Positions 1 through 4,265 of a stretch of 5,575 bases of DNA are shown in pieces (positions within the stretch are counted from its first letter, which is position 1; each line of letters opens with the position of its first letter). A program made the translations under genes and the position numbers. Below the pieces are notes generated by a model that saw nothing but the letters and a program-made list of their open reading frames with translations, was not told the DNA's origin and searched no databases. The stretch comes from Synergistaceae bacterium. GTDB taxonomy: Bacteria > Synergistota > Synergistia > Synergistales > Aminobacteriaceae. Where the stretch lies: assembly GCA_017427625.1 (NCBI GenBank), contig JAFRSL010000244.1, positions 1 through 5,575 of the forward strand, given 5' to 3'.

Positions 1-77
1 GTGTCAAATGTGGACGAGAACAGTAAACCGCTGGTAATCGAAAGGGATAGACAGCCTGTTTTCGTGAACAATAAAAA

Positions 78-150
<73 letters not shown>

Positions 151-160
151 AGAACTGCAA

Positions 161-184
161 CAGGGAGAATTATATCACTCCCTG
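161..184 (-). repeat. Inverted repeat around the tRNA -10 box
   Basis: Perfect 7-base arms CAGGGAG and CTCCCTG are separated by 10 AT-rich bases that hold the TATAAT. In RNA reading through from the antiporter-like gene this would be a 7-bp hairpin covering the stop codon. No T run follows (TTGCAG comes next), so it is not a canonical intrinsic terminator. It could be a 3'-end stabiliser, a processing signal or a protein-binding dyad; the sequence does not say which. Confidence 0.5.
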
Positions 185-199
185 AGCAATCCTCGTAAA
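169..199 (-). promoter_or_regulatory. Probable promoter of tRNA-Arg, overlapping the upstream stop codon
   Basis: A perfect TATAAT (169-174 on the minus strand) lies 18 bases upstream of the tRNA 5' end, which would leave a leader of about 11 bases, normal for a tRNA. The best -35 is TTTACG at 194-199 with a long 19-base spacer, so the -35 is weak. The TAA stop of the upstream gene (170-172) is inside the -10 hexamer. The call rests on -10 quality and position; read-through from the upstream gene is the alternative source of tRNA transcript. Confidence 0.55.
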
Positions 200-1639
200 G
201 AATTTTATCAGCGGCTCGGAGTAAAGTCCGTAAAGGAACGACCCTGCCGCCAATATCCCAAGAGGCACAAGCATCTCATAGCCCGGATCTTTCACGCCTT
301 TGTTCGCGGTCTTGAAGTCGAAATTCTGTCCCGGCATTATGAATATGCTGAATATCGAGAAAACGTAAAGCACCGTCAGAACCGCCGACACCGCAAGCAT
401 TGCCACGCCCGCATGACCCATTGAGACCGCCGCCGCAGCAGTACCAAGCTCCCACTTTCCCATGAAGCCCGCACTAGGAGGAAGCCCGCAGAGTGCAAGC
501 CCCGAGATCAGAAGCGCGAGTGAAGTTTTCGGCATTCCGAGACCAAGACCGCGCATGTCGAAAAGGTATTCTCGTTCCGTCTGGCACAATACAGCCCCCG
601 CGCAGAAGAAGAGATTTATCTTCATGACCGCGTGGCCTCCCATGTGCGTCAATGCTCCCGTCAACCCCTCCGGCGTGAGCAAAAGAACTCCCAGCAAAAT
701 ATATGAGAGCTGGCTTATCGTTGAGTACGCGAATCTTCGCTTCAAGTGCTGAGTTGCGAGTGCCATTGATGAGCCGTAGATTATAGTTACGCATACCATC
801 GTGAACGCAGCATACTGCGCCCAAGTTCCCGCGAGTGTCTCAGGTTCAAAGACGTACCATGTCAGCCTGATAACCGCGAAAATTCCGGCCTTTACGACTG
901 CGACAGCGTGAAGAAGTGCTGTAACTGGTGTAGGTGCTACTGATGCTGACGGTAACCAGCCATGAAACGGGAAAACCGCCGCTTTAACGCCGAAGCCCAA
1001 GAATCCCAAGAACCACGCGACGAGGAACATGTTATCGGGCTTGTTGGGCCAGATTCCGAAAGTTCCGCCCATTCTGAAGGACTCGCCTCCGCCCTGAGAC
1101 ATCGCATACGTCAGCGCAATGAAAGCACACGCCGCGCCCGCAACGGAATACGTGAGGTATTTTCGCCCCGCGTACCTTGCCCGTCCGTCCATTTCGTGCA
1201 TCACGAGAGGAAGGGTCGTCAGCGTCATGACCTCGTAGAATAGATAGAGAGTGAGGAGGTCGGACGATAACGCTATTCCCGCGACGACTCCATACGTCAG
1301 GACGAACCAGCCGAAGAACGATGTCTCACGGTGTTCGTGGCTCATGTACTCGAATGCGTAGAGCGTAGTGAGCGGCCAAAGTAGCGCAATGAGTACGGCG
1401 AATACCATTCCGAGACCGTCAAGCCTCAGCGAGAAGCCCGCGCGCTCGGAGAAACGGAAGAGGGTCAATGCGTTCGCGGGAGGGTAGATTACAAGGAGGA
1501 GTATTGCGGCTGTGTTGAGGATTACGCAAGACTCGATGAAGATGTTACGCTGTGTCCGGCTCTTGAAGTTCAGCGTTGTTATTAGGAGCGCGGAGATTGC
1601 GGGGATCAGTATCGGTAGAAGGAGTAATTTTTCGTTCAT
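170..1639 (-). CDS. MrpD/NuoM-like proton-conducting membrane subunit
   Basis: 489-residue polytopic membrane protein of the Proton_antipo_M family, which includes complex I subunits NuoL/M/N, Mrp antiporter subunits A/D and group 4 hydrogenase membrane subunits. The usual channel residues are visible: Glu136 in YEVMTLTTLPLV, Lys219 in GFGVKAAVFPFHGWLP, Lys250 in HAVAVVKAGIF, Lys340 in HAVMKINLFF, and GLPPSAGFMGKWEL (Lys395). The segment STISQLSYILLG (306-317) also resembles MrpD/NuoM proteins. Length matches MrpD/NuoM (about 490-510) and lacks the long C-terminal helix of NuoL. The ATG at 1639 is chosen over an in-frame one 11 codons upstream because GAGG lies just ahead of it and it opens with the expected hydrophobic helix. 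That SD overlaps the stop region of the preceding gene, 7 bases away, suggesting translational coupling. Sequence alone does not separate MrpD, NuoM or hydrogenase-type subunits. No partner subunits are in the window. Confidence 0.9.
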   Translation of the reverse strand: MNEKLLLLPILIPAISALLITTLNFKSRTQRNIFIESCVILNTAAILLLVIYPPANALTLFRFSERAGFSLRLDGLGMVFAVLIALLWPLTTLYAFEYMSHEHRETSFFGWFVLTYGVVAGIALSSDLLTLYLFYEVMTLTTLPLVMHEMDGRARYAGRKYLTYSVAGAACAFIALTYAMSQGGGESFRMGGTFGIWPNKPDNMFLVAWFLGFLGFGVKAAVFPFHGWLPSASVAPTPVTALLHAVAVVKAGIFAVIRLTWYVFEPETLAGTWAQYAAFTMVCVTIIYGSSMALATQHLKRRFAYSTISQLSYILLGVLLLTPEGLTGALTHMGGHAVMKINLFFCAGAVLCQTEREYLFDMRGLGLGMPKTSLALLISGLALCGLPPSAGFMGKWELGTAAAAVSMGHAGVAMLAVSAVLTVLYVFSIFSIFIMPGQNFDFKTANKGVKDPGYEMLVPLGILAAGSFLYGLYSEPLIKFFTRIAQGVI

Positions 1640-1646
1640 GGCCGTA

Positions 1647-1919
1647 TCACCTCGTGAAGCGTATTGATACACTCAAGAAGAAAACCGTCAGCAAAAATAT
1701 TGCCGCGATAAGAACTAAGTCCCAGCTTAGATTGCTGCCCTTCGCCTCAAGTGAGCGTACTTTCTCCCGCAAGCCTTCCATGTCTCTGTCAAGCCTGCGA
1801 ATATCAAGCCTCATATCCGCAAGCAAGAACTCTATCCTTGAGACAGCCGCCTCTATCTTCTCGTCGAGCCTGCGAATCTCAGCATCATGGACATCCTTGC
1901 GTACAAATTCTTCATTCAT
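1647..1919 (-). CDS. Small coiled-coil protein with C-terminal membrane anchor, hypothetical
   Basis: 90 residues, not recognised as a named family. Residues about 15-58 are highly charged and helical with hydrophobic residues at 22, 26, 29, 33, 36, 40, 43, 47, 50, 54 and 57, an unbroken 4-3 heptad pattern that predicts a coiled coil. One hydrophobic segment (about 67-86, DLVLIAAIFLLTVFFLSVSI) follows, then a short RFTR tail, giving a tail-anchored layout like XhlA-type proteins (similarity of layout only). The motif EIRRLDEKIE (14-23) recurs as DIRRLDRDME (39-48). The ATG at 1919 is chosen because AGGAGG sits 9 bases upstream; a longer in-frame start at 1970 has no such site and would place the TATAAT promoter essentially at its start codon. 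The stop is 7 bases before the antiporter-like start, so the two products may act together at the membrane (inference). Confidence 0.78.
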   Translation of the reverse strand: MNEEFVRKDVHDAEIRRLDEKIEAAVSRIEFLLADMRLDIRRLDRDMEGLREKVRSLEAKGSNLSWDLVLIAAIFLLTVFFLSVSIRFTR

Positions 1920-1961
1920 TGCCCAAAACCTCCTGCCCGTAAAATTTTCTGGAATGTCAAA

Positions 1962-1967
1962 ATTATA
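1962..1967 (-). promoter_or_regulatory. -10 box candidate for the coiled-coil/antiporter pair
   Basis: A perfect TATAAT on the minus strand, preceded directly by TG, lies in the 57-base gap between the aldo/keto reductase stop and the coiled-coil gene. It would start a leader of about 36 bases ending in AGGAGG. At 17-base spacing the -35 position reads GGGTCA (1985-1990), which is poor, so this may be a -10-dominated promoter or chance. Read-through from the aldo/keto reductase is the alternative. Confidence 0.45.
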
Positions 1968-1976
1968 CACGATGAA

Positions 1977-2807
1977 CTATATTTTGACCCGTTCCCTGTC
2001 AGGATGCTCACCGCTCCAGCCCATAGGCGGCATGTTCTCAATCCGCGAAATATCCTCGTCATCAATCTCGAAGTCAAGGCACTCAAGATTCTCACGAAGC
2101 CTCTCAGGTGTCGATGCTTTCGGCAGAGGCATGACGCCCTCCTGAATGCAGAAGCGTATACATACCTGCGCGGGCGTAACGTGATACTTCCCCGCAAGCT
2201 CAATTATCAGCTCATCAGCGAGCACCCTTCCCCTTCCAATTGGACTCCACGCCTGAACCTGAATCCCCTCACGCCTGTAATATTCCAGCGCAAATGCCTG
2301 AGTGTGCCCCGCGTGAAATTCGAGCTGTGCGATTGACGGCCTCACCCTGCAATGAGCAAGTATGTTCTCAGAATGGTAAGGGAGAAAATTGCTGAGACCT
2401 AACGCGCGGATTTTCCCTTTCGAGTGCAAATCTTCCATTGCCCGCCAAGTCTCAAGGTCGAGGGCTTTCCATTCCCGAAGTTCAAGGTTTGGGCGGGGCC
2501 AGTGTATCATCAGAACATCGAGGTAATCCGTCCTCAAATTCTCAAGCGTCCGCGAAAATGACTTCATGGTGCTGTCATATCCCATGTCTGAACGCCATAT
2601 TTTTGACGCAATGAAAACTTCTTCCCGCTTAACGCCTGTTTGCTCCAATGCCATCGAAATATCCCGCTCATTGCCATAATACGATGCTGTGTCGAGATAT
2701 TTATATCCTCCTTCAAGCGCGCTAACGATAGATTCAAGTTCCGACTTGTAAGTTCCGAAACCCATAATAGGAATCGTAAGGCCGTTATTCAGTTTCAGAG
2801 TACGCAC
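1977..2807 (-). CDS. Aldo/keto reductase
   Basis: 276 residues, the usual length for a bacterial aldo/keto reductase: a cytosolic (beta/alpha)8 barrel that reduces aldehydes or ketones with NAD(P)H. The catalytic tetrad is intact: Asp39 and Tyr44 in YLDTASYYGNE, Lys69 in IASKIW, His102 in MIHWP. Cofactor-site signatures are GKIRALGLSNF (131-141) and, near the C-terminus, PLPKASTPERLRENLECL, where Lys230 and Arg236 match the residues that bind the NADPH 2'-phosphate. The usual NQIEYHP strand reads AQLEFHA here (160-166), so the common Asn and Pro are both Ala. The start is GTG at 2807, with AGGAGG 7 bases upstream. Substrate is unknown; related enzymes handle 2,5-diketogluconate, methylglyoxal and similar carbonyls. 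It is separated from its neighbours by spacers and may be a single-gene transcript. Confidence 0.93.
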   Translation of the reverse strand: MRTLKLNNGLTIPIMGFGTYKSELESIVSALEGGYKYLDTASYYGNERDISMALEQTGVKREEVFIASKIWRSDMGYDSTMKSFSRTLENLRTDYLDVLMIHWPRPNLELREWKALDLETWRAMEDLHSKGKIRALGLSNFLPYHSENILAHCRVRPSIAQLEFHAGHTQAFALEYYRREGIQVQAWSPIGRGRVLADELIIELAGKYHVTPAQVCIRFCIQEGVMPLPKASTPERLRENLECLDFEIDDEDISRIENMPPMGWSGEHPDRERVKI

Positions 2808-2861
2808 GAAAATTCCTCCTTATAAAAATTGTGTGAGGCTTTATGTTTAGCACATTTACGA

Positions 2862-2905
2862 GAAAATTTTTAGGGGAAAATTATGGAAATTTTTGCGGAA
2901 AATTT
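2862..2905. repeat. Two imperfect AT-rich direct repeats
   Basis: GAAAATTTTTAGGGGAAAATT (2862-2882) is followed by a close variant, GAAATTTTTGCGGAAAATTT (2886-2905). Each consists of an A/T block, a short G-rich middle and GAAAATT. They lie upstream of the aldo/keto reductase and could be regulator sites or simply AT-rich promoter sequence. Confidence 0.45.
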
Positions 2906-2910
2906 GACAA
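2880..2910 (-). promoter_or_regulatory. Weak promoter candidate for the aldo/keto reductase
   Basis: On the minus strand TTGTCA (2905-2910) is followed after 19 bases by CATAAT (2880-2885). Both hexamers are one mismatch from consensus, but the spacer is longer than optimal. The -35 overlaps the opposed plus-strand TTGACA through the near-palindrome TTTGACAAA. The predicted leader is about 65 bases. Confidence 0.25.
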
Positions 2911-2931
2911 ACTGAAAAAAAGGCGTAAAAT
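2904..2931 (+). promoter_or_regulatory. Sigma70-like promoter match facing away from the aldo/keto reductase
   Basis: TTGACA (2904-2909) and TAAAAT (2926-2931) are separated by 16 bases, a close match to the sigma70 consensus. It points rightward, against all genes in the window, and would make RNA through the 3008-3034 hairpin and then antisense to yqeY. No plus-strand gene follows, so it may be fortuitous in this AT-rich stretch. Confidence 0.35.
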
Positions 2932-3007
2932 TCCGGCTCAAATCAATTCAATACATATTGCGAGTGTAGACAATATCTTTTCGGACTACCTTTCAGAGAA
3001 TACAATC

Positions 3008-3034
3008 GCCGGGAGAGATCGCAAATCCCCCGGC
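3008..3034 (-). terminator. Hairpin downstream of yqeY, possible terminator
   Basis: In minus-strand RNA, GCCGGGGGA pairs with TCTCCCGGC in a 9-bp stem (one G-U pair) around a 9-base loop, 20 bases after the yqeY stop. The sequence after it is GATTGTATTC, with no real T run, so termination may be weak or the hairpin may protect the 3' end. Confidence 0.45.
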
Positions 3035-3053
3035 TCAAAACCTCCCATTTCAA

Positions 3054-3503
3054 TCACTTGTTGAGAAAAGCAGTGACCCTTTCCTTGACCCGTGAACCGT
3101 CTGCCTGACCTTTTGCTTTCGACATCACAGCCTTCATGAGCTTGCCCATGTCTTTTGGCGACGATGCGTTGATCTCCTTCGCTGCCTCAGAAATCATGGC
3201 GTCAATTTCGTCATCACCGAGCTGTTTCGGCAAGTACGGCTCAAGTATCTTGACCTCAGAAAGTTCCGACTCCGCGCGGTCATTTGCTCCTCCGGCCTTA
3301 TACTGTTCAGCAGCGTCCTTTCTCTGCTTTATGAGCTTGCGGATTACGGCGTAGACATCATCGTCAGTTATCTCGACGGATTTTCCTTTGTCAGCCTGTA
3401 ATTTCTGGAGTTCAGCCTTGAGCATCCTGAGGGTGGAAAGTCTCGGTTCTTCGCGCGACTTCATGGCTTGGGTTAAATCGTGAGTAATATCCTGTAAAAG
3501 CAT
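3054..3503 (-). CDS. yqeY: GatB/YqeY domain-containing protein
   Basis: 149 residues, the full usual length of the YqeY family, a small cytosolic helical protein related to the tail domain of the GatB subunit of Asp/Glu-tRNA amidotransferase. That domain contacts tRNA; what the free-standing protein does is not well established. Family signatures: RLSTLRMLKAELQ (21-33), EQYKAGGANDRAESELSEV (66-84), ILEPYLPKQL (86-95), KDMGKLMKAVM (117-127) and KGQADGSRV (131-139). The start is ATG at 3503 with AGGAGG 9 bases upstream. It follows rpsU across a 63-base gap that contains a strong terminator; rpsU-yqeY adjacency is also known in Bacillus. Transcription probably depends on read-through of that terminator. 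Confidence 0.95.
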   Translation of the reverse strand: MLLQDITHDLTQAMKSREEPRLSTLRMLKAELQKLQADKGKSVEITDDDVYAVIRKLIKQRKDAAEQYKAGGANDRAESELSEVKILEPYLPKQLGDDEIDAMISEAAKEINASSPKDMGKLMKAVMSKAKGQADGSRVKERVTAFLNK

Positions 3504-3523
3504 CGTTAATTTCCTCCTTACAC

Positions 3524-3552
3524 AAAAAACGGGAGCATATTTCAGCCCCCGT
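3524..3552 (-). terminator. Intrinsic terminator/attenuator between rpsU and yqeY
   Basis: In minus-strand RNA, ACGGGGGC pairs with GCTCCCGT in an 8-bp stem (one G-U pair) around loop TGAAATAT, immediately followed by a T run. It begins 14 bases after the rpsU stop and ends just ahead of the yqeY AGGAGG. No clear promoter lies between it and yqeY, so it should set the rpsU:yqeY ratio by partial termination. Confidence 0.82.
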
Positions 3553-3566
3553 AAACGTTCAAACTG

Positions 3567-3764
3567 TTAGCCTGGATTCCTGCGGCGCATTGATTTCCTT
3601 TTACGGGCTGCTTCGGCGCGCTTTATTTTCTTAGCGTCGCTGGGCTTCTCGTAATGTTCGCGCTTTCTGGCTTCTCTAAGCGTCCCTACTCTGGCAACCT
3701 CACGTCTGAATCTCTTGAGGGTGTCCTCGATCTGCTCGCCTTCTTTGCGTACTACAGTAGTCAT
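3567..3764 (-). CDS. rpsU: 30S ribosomal protein bS21
   Basis: 65 residues, strongly basic, matching bS21. It is a small-subunit protein at the platform near the 16S rRNA 3' end that helps start translation. Family landmarks: [10 protein letters not shown] start, [10 protein letters not shown] (14-23), [16 protein letters not shown] (27-42), and a Lys/Arg-rich tail [15 protein letters not shown] (48-62). It is slightly longer than the 57-residue Bacillus form. The ATG at 3764 has GGGAGGG about 8 bases upstream. A short CCCC-GAA-GGG fold could occlude part of that site. It lies 45 bases after the HIT gene without a clear promoter between, so they are probably co-transcribed. Confidence 0.97.
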   Translation of the reverse strand: MTTVVRKEGEQIEDTLKRFRREVARVGTLREARKREHYEKPSDAKKIKRAEAARKRKSMRRRNPG

Positions 3765-3804
3765 GTTACATTCCCTCCCTTCGGGGTATCTTACAGCATG
3801 GGAA

Positions 3805-3830
3805 CTCGGTTAGCCCGGAGGCCAGCCGAG
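3805..3830 (-). other. RNA hairpin spanning the hinT stop codon
   Basis: In minus-strand RNA, CTCGGCTGGCC pairs with GGCTAACCGAG across a TCCG tetraloop: 11 positions with one C-A mismatch and one G-U pair. It covers the last codons (GWPPG) and TAA stop of the HIT gene. No T run follows, so it is not a standard terminator. It could be an RNA stabiliser or cleavage site ahead of rpsU, or a by-product of the conserved codons. Confidence 0.4.
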
Positions 3831-4148
3831 ATTGCGTCCTGCCAGCAGGTGAAGGTGAAGGTGAGGTACTGACTGCCCGCCCTGTTCTCCCGTATTGATC
3901 ACCATGCGATAGCCGTCTGCCTCAAGACCTAATTCGCGTGCAATTTTCACGGCACTGCCCATTAAGCTGCTCCACACTGAGGAGTCATCAACAGCTGCGG
4001 AGGAGGCTATATGCTTCTTTGGAATAACGAGTACATGAACGGGTGCCTGCGGGTTAACATCGCGGAAGGCCGCCACGTTTTCATCCTCATATACGAAGTC
4101 CGACGGAATTTCTCCGTTAGCAATCTTGCAGAAAATACAATCACTCAT
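3810..4148 (-). CDS. hinT: Histidine triad (HIT/HINT family) nucleotide-binding protein
   Basis: 112 residues, the standard length of the HINT branch, which hydrolyses nucleoside phosphoramidates such as adenosine 5'-phosphoramidate and aminoacyl-adenylates. The triad is intact in VPHLHLHLLAG (His96, His98, His100), with the family's CIFCKIANGEIP start (Cys4, Cys7), FRDVNPQAPVHVLVIPKKHI (28-47), NTGEQGGQSV before the triad, and the GWPPG C-terminus. The ATG at 4148 has AGGAGG 10 bases upstream and a good promoter further up, so it is probably the first gene of the HIT-rpsU-yqeY unit. The symbol is assigned by family; the physiological substrate is not evident. Confidence 0.94.
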   Translation of the reverse strand: MSDCIFCKIANGEIPSDFVYEDENVAAFRDVNPQAPVHVLVIPKKHIASSAAVDDSSVWSSLMGSAVKIARELGLEADGYRMVINTGEQGGQSVPHLHLHLLAGRNLGWPPG

Positions 4149-4180
4149 GATTTTTTCGCCTCCTCTGAAATGACATGCTA

Positions 4181-4209
4181 ATTTTATAACATAATTGGAG
4201 ACTTCTCAA
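4181..4209 (-). promoter_or_regulatory. Sigma70-type promoter of the hinT-rpsU unit
   Basis: TTGAGA (4204-4209) and TAAAAT (4181-4186) are separated by exactly 17 bases, each one mismatch from consensus. The predicted start near 4174 gives a leader of about 26 bases containing AGGAGG (4159-4164) ahead of the ATG at 4148. The interrupted palindrome GAGA-CT-TCTC (4198-4207) overlaps the -35 and spacer and might be an operator, but it is too short to be sure. Confidence 0.7.
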
Positions 4210-4232
4210 ATTGAAATATACTTAACTTTTCA

Positions 4233-4261
4233 CGAGTGCAATTTTCAGCAAGAAAAACTCG
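4233..4261 (-). terminator. Bulged hairpin after hcp, weak terminator candidate
   Basis: Just after the hcp stop, minus-strand RNA can pair CGAGTTTTTC with GAAAA and ACTCG around loop TTGCT: two 5-bp helices separated by a 4-base bulge on one side. The following sequence is TGAAAAGTTAAG, without a T run. It may mark the 3' end of the hcp transcript, but intrinsic termination is not well supported. Confidence 0.3.
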
Positions 4262-4265
4262 CGTT

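Larger units (their letters stand above)
2808..3053. other. Non-coding spacer between yqeY and the aldo/keto reductase
   Basis: 246 bases without a convincing gene. From the yqeY side it holds a GC-rich hairpin (3008-3034), a dyad ATATTG-10-CAATAT (2955-2976), promoter-like hexamers on both strands around 2880-2931, two imperfect AT-rich repeats (2862-2882 and 2886-2905) and the aldo/keto reductase ribosome binding site (2815-2820). The word CCGGCTCAAA occurs at 2933-2942 and again at 3030-3039. It most likely contains the aldo/keto reductase promoter, but no single candidate stands out. Confidence 0.6.

Noticed and set aside
2..7. Exact TTGACA on the minus strand at the left edge
   Set aside because: A -10 box would lie outside the window, so it cannot be judged.
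462..1243. Open frames on either strand within the antiporter-like gene
   Set aside because: They are shadows of a well-conserved membrane protein frame, lack ribosome binding sites and show no recognisable protein features.
1640..1672. Longer N-terminus (MYQYASRGDTA...) for the antiporter-like protein
   Set aside because: The start at 1639 has an SD and begins with the expected hydrophobic helix; the longer form overlaps the preceding gene without its own ribosome binding site.
1920..1970. Longer N-terminus (MYNFDIPENF...) for the coiled-coil protein
   Set aside because: The upstream ATG has no SD and lies on top of the TATAAT candidate, while the ATG at 1919 has AGGAGG at good spacing.
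1576..2336. Plus-strand and alternative minus-strand frames across the coiled-coil and aldo/keto reductase genes
   Set aside because: They overlap two better-supported minus-strand genes and have low-complexity Ser/Arg-rich content typical of reversed coding sequence.
2843..3064. 73-codon plus-strand frame in the spacer
   Set aside because: No ribosome binding site or recognisable domain; it runs through the hairpin after yqeY and into the yqeY 3' end, and starts upstream of the only plus-strand promoter match.
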